From Siphonodentalium dalli (lineage: Eukaryota > Mollusca > Scaphopoda > Gadilida > Siphonodentaliidae), in the NCBI GenBank assembly GCA_032622095.1, contig CP136069.1, forward strand, positions 3,747,566 through 3,811,565: DNA of 64,000 nucleotides, written 5' to 3'. Positions 47,341 through 59,170 of the stretch are shown here, in pieces; position 1 is the first letter of the stretch, and every line of letters starts with the position of its first letter. The position numbers were made by a program, and so were the translations under genes. The notes under the pieces are model-generated. The model was given only the letters and a program-made list of their open reading frames with translations, was not told where the DNA came from and ran no database searches.

Positions 47341-49904
47341 CATCAAACTAAACAGGGCAAGGCTTATCAATCAAACTGTGGAGTGTGTTTTCCTTATGTA
47401 TTTCATCAAACTAAACAGGGCAAGGCTTATCAATCAAACTGTGGAGTGTGTTTTCCTTATGTATATCATCAAACTAAACAGGGCAAGGCTTATCAATCAA
47501 ACGGTGGAGTGTGTTTTCCTTATGTATTTCATCAAACTAAACAGGGCAAGGCTTATCAATCAAACTGTGGAGTGTGTTTTCCTTATGTATTTCATCAAAC
47601 TAAACAGGGCAAGGCTTATCAATCAAACTGTGGAGTGTGTTTTCATTATGTATTTCACAAGGCTTATCAATCAAACTGTGGAGTGTGTTTTCCTTATGTA
47701 TTTCACAAGGCTTATCAATCAAACTGTGGAGTGTGTTTTCCTTATGTATTCCACAAGGCTTATCAATCAAACTGTGGAGTGTGTTTTCATTATGTATTTC
47801 ACAAGGCTTATCAATCAAACTGTGGAGTGTGTTTTCCTTATGTATTTCAACAAACTAAACAGGACAAGGCTTATCAATCAAACTGTGGAGTGTGTTTTCC
47901 TTATGTATTTCATCAAACTAAACAGGGCAAGGCTTATCAATCAAACTGGAGTGTGTTTTCCTTATGTATTTCATCAAACTAAACAGGGCAAGGCTTATCA
48001 ATCAAACTGTGGAGTGTGTTTTCCTTATGTATATCATCAAACTAAACAGGGCAAGGCTTATCAATCAAACGGTGGAGTGTGTTTTCCTTATGTATTTCAT
48101 CAAACTAAACAGGGCAAGGCTTATCAATCAAACTGTGGAGTGTGTTTTCCTTATGTATTTCATCAAACTAAACAGGGCAAGGCTTATCAATCAAACTGTG
48201 GAGTGTGTTTTCATTATGTATTTCACAAGGCTTATCAATCAAACTGTGGAGTGTGTTTTCCTTATGTATTTCACAAGGCTTATCAATCAAACTGTGGAGT
48301 GTGTTTTCCTTATGTATTCCACAAGGCTTATCAATCAAACTGTGGAGTGTGTTTTCATTATGTATTTCACAAGGCTTATCAATCAAACTGTGGAGTGTGT
48401 TTTCCTTATGTATTTCATCAAACTAAACAGGACAAGGCTTATCAATCAAACTGTGGAGTGTGTTTTCCTTATGTATTTCATCAAACTAAACAGGGCAAGG
48501 CTTATCAATCAAACTGTGGAGTGTGTTTTCCTTATGTATTTCATCAAACTAAACAGGGCAAGGCTTATCAATCAAACTGTGGAGTGTGTTTTCCTTATGT
48601 ATTTCACAAGGCTTATCAATCAAACTGTGGAGTGTGTTTTCCTTATGTATTTCACAAGGCTTATCAATCAAACTGTGGAGTATGTTTTCCCTATGTATTT
48701 CACAAGGCTTATCAATCAAACTGTGGAGTGTGTTTTCCTTATGTATTCCACAAGGCTTATCAATCAAACTGTGGAGTGTGTTTTCCTTATGCATTTCACA
48801 AGGCTTATCAATCAAACTATGGAGTGTGTTTTCCTTATGTATTTCACAAGGCTTATCAATCAAACTGTGGAGTGTGTTTTCCTTATGTATTTCACAAGGC
48901 ATATCAATCAAACTGTGGAGTGTGTTTTCCTTATGTATTGCACAAGGCTTATCGATCCAACTGTGGAGTGTGTTTTCCTTATGTATTTCACAAGGCTTAT
49001 CAATCAAACTGTGGAGTGTGTTTTCCTTATGTATTTCACAAGGCTTATCAATCAAACTGTGGTGTGTGTTTTCCTTATGTATTCCACAAGGCTTATCAAT
49101 CAAACTGTGGAGTGTGTTTTCCTTATGTATTTCACAAGGCTTATCGATCCAACTGTGGAGTGTGTTTTCCTTATGTATTTCACAAGGCTTATCAATCAAA
49201 CTGTGGAGTGTGTTTTCCTTATGTATTTCACAAGGCTTATCAATCAAACTGTGGTGTGTGTTTTCCTTATGTATTCCACAAGGCTTATCAATCAAACTGT
49301 GGAGTGTGTTTTCCTTATGTATTTCACAAGGCTTATCGATCCAACGGTGGAGTGTGTTTTCCTTATGTATTTCACAAGGCTTATCAATCAAACTGTGGAG
49401 TGTGTTTTCCTTATGTATTTCACAAGGCTTATCAATCAAACTGTGGAGTGTGTTTTCCTTATGTATTCCACAAGGCTTATCAATCAAACTGTGGAGTGTG
49501 TTTTCATTATGTATTTCACAAGGCTTATCAATCAAACTGTGGAGTGTGTTTTCCTTATGTATTTCATAAGGCTTATCAATCAAACTGTGGAGTGTGTTTT
49601 CCTTATGTATTTCACAAGGCTTATCGATCAAACTGTGGAGTGTGTCTTCCTTATGTATTTCACAAGGCTTATCAATCAAACTGTGGAGTGTGTTTTCCTT
49701 ATGTATTTCACAAGGCTTATCGATCCAACTGTGGAGTATGTTTTCCTTATGTATTTCACAAGGCTTATCAATCAAACTGTGGAGTGTGTTTTCCTTATGT
49801 ATTTCACAAGGCTTATCAATCAAACTGTGGAGTGTGTTTTCCTTATATATTTCACAAGGCTTATCAATCAAACTGTGGAGTGTGTTTTCCTTATGTATTT
49901 CTCA
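47341..49904 (+). repeat. Array of 48- and 63-bp units (~50 copies) with long open frames
   Basis: The core unit is CACAAGGCTTATCAATCAAA followed by ctgtggagtgtgttttccttatgtattt (48 bp). A longer form with catcaaactaaacagggcaa is 63 bp. Both are multiples of three, so three or more frames stay open, the longest for 847 codons (47378-49921) made of GVCFPYVFHKAYQSNC repeats. A block of about 568 bp (47341-47945) is repeated at 47970-48545, and one unit lacks two bases, which shifts frame. The minus strand is also open for 440 codons, which argues against a selected protein. Confidence 0.9.
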
Positions 49905-50357
49905 CCCACGGTTATATATAAACGAACTACGAGCATCTGACCGCAGTATTTTTTTTATATTTTTTTTAAAGTATTGTTTGCACATATTTGCTTGGGCCAT
50001 TGCTTTATATGGTCGTATAGCTTGAACGTGGTGTCACTGCATGAGGACTTACTTACCTCATATGGTGTACTTGTTGACTTAAATTAGGGAAGAAACCCTA
50101 TTTTCATATTATCATAATCCCTGTTCCAAAAAATTGTGTTTCATTCCTGGAGCTTTTGGTGTCTCAGACCTCGAGCTCTAGTATTTTTTTAAAATCAAAA
50201 TCTCTTGCACGGATCTATAGTATTTGCATGCGGTCATATAGCGTGAATGCGGTGTTACCGAGGGTTTGTTTTCCTCGCCTGTATATAATTGAAAAAAATT
50301 CAAAGACGCCCGGACTAATACAGAAGGTAACATAATGGTATCACGAGACGATCCAAC
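49905..50357. other. Intron 2, no feature recognised
   Basis: This is AT-rich. Two diverged copies of a short segment (cttgaacgtggtgtcac and gcgtgaatgcggtgttacc) occur at about 50020 and 50240. Confidence 0.45.
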
Positions 50358-50746
50358 TTAACCCTTTACCCAACAAAGCGGCCAAAAACGCCCAAATAAA
50401 GCTTCAACCGCCTAAAATATCTTCGGTCTGTCTCAATAACACCATACACATATGGATAGCATTGCAACCGGTTCATTGGCCACATTGTGATGGTTACAGT
50501 TATGCCATGTGCCAATGCATTCTCTTATATATGCGAGTCGACCATAGGTCGCCTCGCATATATAAGAGAATGCATTGGCCTAAAAAACATTTTGTATAAT
50601 ATTTTTCTACATTCTTTGACAATTTTATCATTTTAAATATGTGTTAAGCCAATGCGTTCTCTTATATATGCGAGGCGACCTATGGTGGACTCGCATATAT
50701 AAGAGAATGCATTGGCACAGGGCCGTTCTGTTGGGTAAAGGGTTAA
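50358..50746. mobile_element. Family K element with nested family A pair
   Basis: TTAA-bounded, in the same orientation as 45867. A hairpins lie at 50503-50722 with a shortened spacer. It carries scattered changes (aaccgcctaaaatatc, catgtgccaatgcattctc, aatgcgttctc), so it is older than the 45867 copy. Confidence 0.85.
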
Positions 50747-50929
50747 ACAGAAGATAGTGCTATCACGGGTCGGCCATTTTGATAAAGAAGTAAACCTTTT
50801 TATTCACAGGGGCGTTTAGTTACTTATAACCATGAATTGCGCTTAAGCACAAATAATTACGCTCAAGTGCAAATAATTACGCTTAAGCACAATTGACAGT
50901 ATAAAACAGGGTAAACGTAAAAAAACGTT

Positions 50930-51990
50930 ACCAGGACACCCGGACGACTTCCAGCTGGTCTTCTTCTCTTGGATTTGACTACACCATCACGTCAGCCATC
51001 CCTATATGGAGCAGCCCGGACTCCGGATACCATCCAGCAGGAGTCAACCATCACCGCCACCGACGAGGCAACAACACCTGCTGGGGAACTGCAGCTACCA
51101 TCAACCTACAGTCAGTACAGTGTTCCATGGGGCTAAACACCCCTCGTCTGGATTCCATGCACGGAAACAAGAAGAAATTTGTCTAAAAAAAAATCCTTCT
51201 TCCCTTTTTTTACTTTAAAAAAAACGTATTTTATAAATAAAGGCAAAACACATGAGGAGTGAAGGAAAGGGTTTATCGGCCCTTTCGACCATCCCGGGGC
51301 TAGCACCCCCCCCCAACACTCCGTATAATTAATCGGATTATGCTATTCTCGATCCGGTCACTCGTCGGGACAGTCACTCGCTGCACTAAGCCCTTGAGTG
51401 GCCGTCAGTTTTTTTGTCGAAGGCTCGGTGGACAATGGATTCTACTTTAATCCCTACTCAGCTTTTACATGCGCTGAGCGGTTTCCAGTCGGCCCATTGT
51501 GTTAGCTGGACTCTCACATGGGTCGGCTGGAAGTGGTTTTGGATATCCAGGTAACTCCGGTCGAACCCTCTACCGGCCGTGGCCTGGATGGGCCGACCGG
51601 AATCCACCGGTCCGGGGCTTACGAGACCAAGAAAACCACCGAGAAGAAGAAGACACAATCAAGACGCCACAGGGACACCGACAGGAGGACCAAGTGGAAA
51701 CGGGGAATAGAGAGAAGCCCATGCAGACCACTTTACCACCAGCGGAAGCAGGGACGCCGAAATCACACCGGACGTCCCTGCCGTCGACGTTGGAAGCCGA
51801 AACAGGGACACCGATGTCACCCTGTACGTCCCAGCCACTGTCTTGGATGTGGAGTTGACAACACCACCTAGCCATCCAGGTATTAAATCTCCATGTATAC
51901 TCCCGATGTTTCCGAAGATAATTAAAGACACAGTATGTACTTGTTCGGGTGCGTGAAACTGACCAGTTAGCATCCAGGCGCTATGCCAAC
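50930..51990 (+). other. GC-rich segment with coding-like fragments, unclassified
   Basis: Base composition changes sharply to GC-rich with CCG- and GAC-rich text. A plus-strand frame at about 51720-51950 reads SGSRDAEITPDVPAVDVGSR, then NRDTDVTLYVPATVLDVELT, which has two similar halves; overlapping frames from 51499 and 51518 are also open. An A-rich tract (51184-51225) and aataaaggcaaaac precede it. It may be the remnant of a retroelement or a captured exon. I recognise no family and no intact gene. Confidence 0.35.
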
Positions 51991-51999
51991 TGGAGGAAT

Positions 52000-52270
52000 G
52001 TACCATTCTACTAACATCGCCGAAAATTTGAAGCAAATCGACCGTACCACTCCATAGAAAACATTGTCTGAACTACGCTCAAATGTAAATATTTACGACT
52101 CAATTCGGGACGCATCTATTGGCGATAAACTAATGAAAATTATTTCGCCATCGAGAGTCACTGCATTTAATTAATATATAAGAATGAAGGTGTGTGTTGT
52201 CAATTTGGATATAATATTTGTAAAAATTACTACTTTGAAAAGATTATTCTCCATTTATATTTGACCGCCC
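52000..52270 (-). repeat. Dispersed repeat F (inverted, diverged)
   Basis: It matches 13740-13990 and 17300-17535 on the opposite strand, for example cactccatagaaaacattgtc, attcgggacgcatc, taattaatatataagaatga and agattattctccattta. It lies in intron 2. Confidence 0.65.
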
Positions 52271-52484
52271 TACAGGAGTGTTTCACATCACTTTAAGTGG
52301 GATTTCAGCATAGCTATAACTATAGCGGCTAAATTTAGAGCTTGACTTTCTAAAGTTTTCTTGATACAATGGAATCATCGATCTGTATGCTGTACATAAT
52401 AATTCCGATAGACATTCATGAAAGGGTCTAGCTTTTTCTGTTGTCCGATGGTCTATAATTACCCATTGGATATAACCCGTAGCG

Positions 52485-52556
52485 AGCCTCACACAGATAG
52501 AAGGATCTATTCCTGAGTGTCGTCTGCTCATGTCTGTGAGGGGTACCATGTGGGTG
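52485..52556. repeat. Family B hairpin, worn copy
   Basis: Here gagcctcacacagatagaag is followed by gagtgtcgtctgctcatgtc and tgaggggtaccatgtgggt. The terminal GAGCCCC has become GAGCCTC with a matching change on the other arm (GAGGGG), which keeps partial pairing. Confidence 0.65.
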
Positions 52557-52603
52557 GTACAACACAGTCGTCTGAATATAGTTTAATTGTACATGGTATT
52601 ATC

Positions 52604-53034
52604 TTAAAGGTACTCAGTCCGATCAGACGGTCCCCATATCATCAAGATACAACAACAACAACAACAACAACAACATTTCTTCAAAATACGCTTTTGTTAT
52701 CAGAATCGATTTATTGCAACAAAATAATGCTAACCACTGCCAAATATGGCATCATATTTCCTAAAACGTGTTATTTATCAACATTTAAAACAAAATATGG
52801 CCGTATTATCACCTAAGTATCACGAAATTTGGCCGTATACATACCGTCCGTTTTGGTCATGTTTTTCTGGGCCACAATATATTGCATATCTCGAGAAATA
52901 ACAAACTTCAAAAATCGATATCTGATCACTCTGAGCTTTGATGGGTGTGTTCCTCGACTCAAATGAAATATTTTTCACCCCCGAAGCCAAAGAAATAGTA
53001 ATTTAGGAGGGTCTGATCGAATTGAGTACCTTTA
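52604..53034. mobile_element. Family J element
   Basis: The left end ttaaaggtactcagtccgat and the right end atcgaattgagtacctttaa are inverted repeats. The interior holds a (CAA)n run (52651-52672) and the phrase aaaatcgatatctgatcact. A partial relative lies at 54683, and the last 40 bp of the window match its interior. TTAA at both edges is noted but the superfamily is not assigned. Confidence 0.7.
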
Positions 53035-53285
53035 ATACACTGTGCCAATGCATTCTCTTATATATGCGAGTCGACCATAGGTCGCCTCGCATATATACGA
53101 GAATGCATTGGCCTAACAATTTTTTATCATTTGTTATTATTTTTTACAATTTTTTACAATTTTAATAATTTTTTCTTATAATCTTTAACAATTTTATAAT
53201 TTCACCCATACAGAGCCCCAGACAAACATGAGCAGCCGACACTCTTCTATGTGCTTCTATATATGTGTGTGGCTCCCTGCAGGGT
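53035..53285. mobile_element. Composite A-B element, directly abutting family J
   Basis: An A hairpin starting tacactgtgccaatgcattc follows the J right end without a gap. Then come spacer and a B hairpin (53205-53285, one arm worn: gtgtgtggctccc). No facing A hairpin is present. Confidence 0.75.
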
Positions 53286-53440
53286 AATGGATAATTCGGA
53301 TAATGCATCTTTAAGTCATGACTTCGCGTTTCTAGGTAAATTCCGTAAAAGTGCATGCGCGCCTCATTAATGAGTAGTATCGGTATGTGAAACGCCCCAA
53401 ACATACCGCTCAAGCCTTGAAATAGTTTGTCTCTCAATTG

Positions 53441-53531
53441 CAGAATGAGGTCCCCAGAGGGTGAATTTAGTGATGCTACCCCACATAGCGGGTTAGCATC
53501 ACCAAATTCACCCTCTGGGGACCTCATTCTG
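53441..53531. repeat. Family C palindrome (copy 1 of a close pair)
   Basis: The left arm cagaatgaggtccccagagg and right arm cctctggggacctcattctg pair perfectly over about 35 bp, with the inner tagtgatgctaccc pairing with gggttagcatcacca. The whole 90-bp element is one hairpin. Confidence 0.88.
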
Positions 53532-53540
53532 CTTACACAT

Positions 53541-53635
53541 CAGCAGAATGAGGTTACCAGAGGGTGAATTTGGTGATGCTAGCCCGCTATGCGGGGTAGC
53601 ATCACTAAATTTACCCTCTGGGGAACTCATTCTGC
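53541..53635. repeat. Family C palindrome (copy 2)
   Basis: Arms are cagaatgaggttaccagagg and cctctggggaactcattctg. It differs from the first copy by a few bases, and its centre is inverted relative to copy 1 (gctagcccgctatgcggggtagc). A 10-bp spacer separates the two hairpins. Confidence 0.88.
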
Positions 53636-54682
53636 AAATGACAGACACACTATTTCAAGGCTTGCTACCGCTACTGCACAATGTCATCGGTGTGTTGTTT
53701 GATTTAAATTATGTATTCACTCCTCGTTCGAACCTGATACGTCATCCATTGATATTATGTAATTTATTGAATTTATCATCCATGCTAACGCATACAATCT
53801 AATGCCTCGGTAATCTTACTGAAAAGGAAACATATCTTCGGACAATCTTTGTTCCTTTGATCATGTGTAAATTTTGAAATTCTATACAATCTTGATAACA
53901 TTATATTAAGATGGAGATGCACGTTGTTCATAAATACAGCCAAATATGGCAAGAGATTTTCAACAAAGAATTTCTCTGGATCTATCTGGCGAAAAATCTT
54001 GTTTTCACTTATCATTGTTTGCAGAATCTGAGCAATTATTAACATGTGACAAAAAATGGATTATTATACATTTGAGAGGTTGAAACTATTATGTTCTTTG
54101 TTGTCCCTTTGTTGTTCTTTGTTATACTGCTTGAATAATTAATAATTTCACACAACACCCCAATCACCAAACAGCTTATTGTCTTGGCTCCATGAGAGGA
54201 GGCTTCATTTGTATCGTTATGTGGAGTTAGATTTTAAATTGCATAATATAGTGTCATACCCCCATGTATTATAATGAAGAATAAAGCAGTCACAAATATT
54301 CCAGCCCAAAGAAAACAATTGTTGATATGCAGAGTGGTCCACCCAAGCAGGGAGCAATCAACAGAAATTAGGCCACAATGTTAAAAGATATGGTGGCCAG
54401 CTTCAACTTGGTTATGAACCCATGACACAGAACGCATCTCAGCCCAATTTTTCATTGAACACCACGAATGACATGAAAATTCTCAAATATGGAAAATTGT
54501 TTGTGGGTAGATTCTAAGTGAAAATAAACATAAAATTTCATGAATCAAGAAAAATTAAGTCCCCTCTCATGATCTTCAGAATTTCAGATATGATATCATC
54601 GATATATGGCATGCACTTTTGAAACAAACAAAATTTACAGAAGTTTACGGTGAAATTTTAAATATTTTCCATGACATAAAAG
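53636..54682. other. Intron 2, no feature recognised
   Basis: This is AT-rich sequence with no readable gene. The first 30 bp match repeat text near 4214-4243. Confidence 0.45.
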
Positions 54683-55020
54683 TTAAAGGTACTCAATTCA
54701 ATTAAGCACCCCTAAATTACTATTTCTTTGGCTTTGGGGGTAAACAATATTTGATTCGAGTCGAAGAACCCACCCTTCAAAGCTCAGAGTGATCAGATAT
54801 CGATTTTTGAAGTTTATTGGTTATAATAAATAGTAACCACTTGATTTTCGAGTTATCCATCTTACAACCGCAATTTGTCCGTTTGAGCACGTGGAAGTAG
54901 TCCACATCTCCAAAATTTAACAAACTTCAAAAATCGATATCTGATCACTCTGATATTTGAAGGGTGGGTTTCTCGACTCGAATCAAATATTTGTTTACCT
55001 CCAGTGCCAAAGAAAGGACT
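54683..55020. mobile_element. Family J element, rearranged
   Basis: The left end ttaaaggtactcaattcaat is followed by actatttctttggctttggg, then a pair of inverted interior segments (agctcagagtgatcagatat and atatctgatcactctgatat). The right J end is missing, and the element stops at agtgccaaagaaagg. The inner inverted pair makes the centre itself palindromic. Confidence 0.65.
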
Positions 55021-55174
55021 GTAGACAGATAATTTGGTTTTGTTCCGTGGGAAGGACATCGAAAGGTATCCTCTCCTATAAAACCATGCATTTAGAAGTC
55101 CTATTATTCTAGTGCTCTGACTAATCCAAAATAACATTATGAACCTGATATATACAGTAATAGCTTGTTTTTTA

Positions 55175-55945
55175 CCCTGTGCCAATGCATTGTCTTATAT
55201 ATGCGAGTCGACCATAGGTCGCCTCGCATATATAAGAGAATGCATTGGCCTAACATTTTTTAATAATTTGTTTTACAATTTTAATAAATTTTTTCTTATA
55301 TTCTTTAACAATTTTATAATTTCACCCATACAGAGCCCCAGACAAACATGAGCAGACGACACTCTTCTATATGTTTCTTTATATGTGTGGGGCTCCCTGC
55401 AGGGAAATCTAAGTTTTATAATTTATAATTTCACCCATACAGATCCCCACACAAACCGAGCAGACGACTCTCAGTACATATGCTTCTTTATATGTGTAGG
55501 CCGCCTAGTATATATAATGCATTGGTTTAACAATTTTTTATAATTTTTTTTATAAATGTTTAGGGCATAAAATAAAAACCATCCAGAGTGTCAATAACCC
55601 TGCAGGGAGCTCCAAACATATATAGAAGCATATAGAAGAGTGTCGTCTGCTCCTGCCTGTGTTAGGCTCTATATGGGTTATATTTAGGACATAAAATAAA
55701 AAACATCCAGAGTGTTAATAATCCTGCAGGGAGCCCCAAGCATACATAGAAGCATGTGTACTGAGTGTCGTCTGCTCATGTTTGTCTGAGGCTCTGTATG
55801 GGTGAAATTATAAAATTGTTAAAGAATATAAGAAAAAATTATTAAAATTGTGAAAAATTGTAAACAATATTAACAAATGATAAAACATTGTTAGGCCAAT
55901 GCATTCTCTTATATATGCGAGGCGACCTATACATTGGCACAGGAT
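55175..55945. mobile_element. Complex cluster of A and B hairpins
   Basis: In order: an A hairpin (55175-55250), a B hairpin (about 55325-55402), a second B (55430-55500, worn), a remnant of A centre text (ccgcctagtatatataatg), an inverted B (55600-55675), another inverted B (55720-55800), and half of a facing A hairpin ending acattggcacagg. The alternating direct and inverted B copies suggest repeated insertion or unequal exchange inside one A-B-A' element. Confidence 0.7.
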
Positions 55946-56378
55946 ATTACTATTCTTCCAACTTTCATAAAACATCAAACATGTGCATCATCAGTTATTT
56001 AGTATTGAACCTGTCAATTAATCTCAATTGTGAAGCTTTCTAGTTTGAGTTGTCAATGGAATTCAGAATAAAAACATTTAAATGTTTATTTTACCTACCT
56101 ACCATAATTATTTTAGATCATGTAACCCTAAACACAGGTATTATTTACTTTATGGCCTAAAGACTACGTACAGTCATAATATATGCTATTATTTGGAACG
56201 ATACGGAAAAATAACCAATATTAATATGCATTAATATCGATCAATTTCGGTGAATTACACTGCCTTCATGTGCACATGTATATTTCGTCTTAAAAATAGT
56301 CCAGAGACTCCAGACGCCAATTTAACATGAGACAAGCAGTCCAATAAAAGATCATAAATATATTTTAAATGCTTCCAG
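55946..56378 (+). other. Intron 2 end, no feature recognised
   Basis: Single-copy-looking AT-rich sequence leads to the acceptor attttaaatgcttccag at exon 3. The pyrimidine tract is weak, but the phase fits exactly. Confidence 0.5.
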
Positions 56379-56455
56379 GTAAATGGGACACGGGACGATA
56401 CGGAATGGAAACATTAACGAAAGCTAATGTCCTCACATTCCACAAACTTATCGAG
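56379..56455 (+). CDS. CRAL-TRIO lipid-transfer protein, coding exon 3
   Basis: GT completes the codon begun in exon 2, so the first residues are GKWD, the conserved turn of the CRAL-TRIO domain (GKWDPKKY in clavesins and similar proteins). It continues as TGRYGMETLTKANVLTFHKL and IE, the helix that follows. The exon ends at GAG|GTACGT in phase 0, matching exon 4. It is only 77 bp and would be missed by a length-based search. A 70-bp tandem array begins within 50 bp of the donor. Confidence 0.88.
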
Positions 56456-56465
56456 GTACGTTCCA

Positions 56466-57755
56466 TTTACTAGGTCCATGTACCTACATATAGTACATAA
56501 TTATACGTCACTAATACGTCACTAATGTAATATATAAACTGTCGCTTCGGATGTTCAGGTACCTACACAATTATACGTCACTAATACGTCACTAATGTAA
56601 TATATAAACTGTCGCTTGGGATGTTCAGGTACCTACACAATTATACGTCACTAATGTAATATATCAACTGTCGCTTCGGATATTGAGGTACCTACATAAT
56701 TATACGTCACTAATACGTTACTAATGTAATATATAAACTGTCGCTTGGGATGTTCAGGTACCTACATAATTATACGTCACTAATATGTCACTAATGTAAT
56801 ATATAAACTGTCGCTTCTGATGTTCAGGTACCTACACAATTATACGTCACTAATGTAATATATAAACTGTCGCTTGGGATGTTCAGGTACCTACATAATT
56901 ATACGTCACTAATACGTCACTAATGTAATATATAAACTGTCGCTTGGGATGTTCAGGTACCTACACAATTATACGTCACTAATACGTCACTAATGTAATA
57001 TATAAACTGTCGCTTCTGATGTTCAGGTACCTACACAATTATACGTCACTAATACGCCACAAATGTAATATATAAACTGTCGCTTCAGATGTTCAGGTAC
57101 CTACATAATTATACCTCACTAATACGTCACTAATGTAATATATAAACTGTCGCTTCAGATGTTCGGGTACCTACATAATTATACGTCACTAATACGTCAC
57201 TAATGTAATATATAAACTGTCGCTTCAGATGTTCAGGTACCTACACAATTATACGTCACTAATGTAATATATAAACTGTCGTTTCGGATGTTCAGGTACC
57301 TACACAATTATACGCCACTAATACGTCACTAATGTAATATATAAACTGTCGCTTCGGATGTTCAGGTACCTACACAATTATACGTCACTAATATGTCACT
57401 AATGTAATATATAAACTGTCGCTTGGGATGTTCAGGTACCTACACAATTATACGTCACTAATACGTCACTGATGTAATATCTAAACTGTCGCTTCGGATG
57501 TTCAGGTACCTACACAATTATACGTCACTAATGTAATATCTAAACTGTCGCTTCGGATGCTCAGGTACCTATATAATTATATGTCTCAAATATGTCCCTG
57601 GTAGGCCTACGTCACTAATGTAATATCTAAACTGTCGCTTCTAATATGTCCGTGATAGGCCTACGTCACAAATGTAATATATAAACTGTCGCTTCAGATG
57701 CTCAGGTACCTACAAAATTATACGTCACTAATACGTCACTAATATAATATGTAAT
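56466..57755 (+). repeat. Array of 70- and 60-bp units (~19 copies)
   Basis: The unit is CAGGTACCTACACAATTATA followed by cgtcactaatacgtcactaatgtaatatataaactgtcgcttcggatgtt. Shorter units lack one of the two cgtcactaata modules. Each unit carries caggtacct, a splice-donor-like word. A stray unit survives at about 58009-58052 beyond 250 bp of unrelated sequence. Confidence 0.92.
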
Positions 57756-58656
57756 CTGTCGCTTAAACTCGTCTGTACATCATAATATTAATATACCATC
57801 ATTTGTTAAACCTATTGTTTCTCGAACTTTGCCACTTGCCATTCGCGCTTTCTTTATTTCTACAATCTTTCTGCTTGTCTGAGGAAATAACTCAACAAAA
57901 GCAGACATCGATCTGCTTGCTGCTAGATCCTCTTCCACTTTTCTATTCTACTTATGTTTCCATCATTAAAATGTAATATTAATTGGGTCAAATAATTATT
58001 GTTTAAATCAAACTGTCGCTTCGGATGTTCAGGTACCTACACAATTATTCGTGGAATTAGTTTTATGAATAAAGTTGAAAAATTGGGCACAAACACATCG
58101 GGTGAAATAAAAACGACATGGGTGGCTTCCGACTGACCTGCGGAACATATATAAGCATTTATAGGTTATGTCATCGCGTTTAAGTACACGTTCGCGGCAA
58201 ATTATTGCTCGAAAATATCGATTTTATAACTAGGTCAAATGCCACTGAGTGGACAGGGCGATTGACCTCCCGATTTCTTGGTTAGATTTGGTTAGCTCGT
58301 TCAATTTCGCCGAGTTATAAGTCAAATAAAAGCGAACTTTATTGCCAGTAAGACACACCTGAGTATATTTTGGATGCAATTATCGATTTCTATAATTTAT
58401 TAGGGTTTTTATGGTTGGTGCGTCTTTAGCCAAAATCGACCATTGGAAACTTTACACTGGTATAGTCTATATTGGTATTTTAGTAATTTTCCCCAGGGGC
58501 TGCGCTGACATGGACTGTTACCATGGTAACATCCGTTTCTGTGGGTTTCAGTATTTAAAAAATTTGACACCAGAATGGACGTTGTTGCAGACGACCATGC
58601 ATATCAGGGTGGACCACTCTACCTTGTGATTCGAACATTATTCTGCATTTTCACAG
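57756..58656 (+). other. Intron 3, no gene recognised
   Basis: Contains the stray 70-bp-array unit at 58009 and otherwise AT-rich sequence up to the acceptor ttctgcattttcacag. A frame from 58411 runs toward the exon but is in a different context and is not supported. Confidence 0.5.
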
Positions 58657-58773
58657 GATGAAGCAGCGCAAGTGAATGGCCTCGTTCTGATCCTAGACAT
58701 GAAGAACATGGGGTGGCATCATGGAATGCACTTGAATCCATTTGTCGCACGGAATATCGCAGCAATTTATCAG
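58657..58773 (+). CDS. CRAL-TRIO lipid-transfer protein, coding exon 4
   Basis: The 39 codons begin DEAAQVNGLVLILDMKNMGW, the QVNG..LI.D strand that is a hallmark of the CRAL-TRIO lipid-binding fold, and continue HHGMHLNPFVARNIAAIYQ, the helix that lines the ligand pocket. Both introns are phase 0. The acceptor is ttttcacag and the donor CAG|GTAATA. The order and spacing match tocopherol transfer protein and clavesin. A worn family B hairpin begins 20 bp after the donor. Confidence 0.92.
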
Positions 58774-58792
58774 GTAATAGATCATGAATCCC

Positions 58793-58872
58793 CCGTAGAG
58801 AGCCCCACACAGATAGAAGGATCGACTACTGGATGTCATCTGGTCGTGTCTGTGGGGGCACCATATTGGTGT
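58793..58872. repeat. Family B hairpin, worn copy
   Basis: gagagccccacacagataga, then gatgtcatctggtcgtgtct and gtgggggcaccatattgg. It lies just downstream of exon 4's donor and resembles the B copies at 52485 and 63463 more than those inside A-B-A' composites. Confidence 0.7.
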
Positions 58873-59170
58873 TCAGTAGAGCTAATTGGGTCGTTGTCTT
58901 ATACATAGACACACACCGTCTGCATTTCTGTATACATAAATTTGGTGGAATTTATACACAAATAATTTCAATACTCAACCAGATGATGTATTATCCAGAA
59001 TCAGAGATCGAATTGAAAGGACAAACGTTCAATCCATTCTCTAAAAAAACAGATTCAAATACTGTATTGAATAGTTTGCAGTATAGGTCTGTTTAACTAG
59101 ATCATTTACGAGATGTCTGTGGTGTATAGGTATATGTGAATAGGTATTCGGAGAGACTGCATACTAGTAT
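58873..59170. other. Intron 4, no gene recognised
   Basis: The last 40 bp (gaataggtattcggagagac) are the inverted counterpart of the flank at 41860-41905 in intron 1. Confidence 0.5.
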
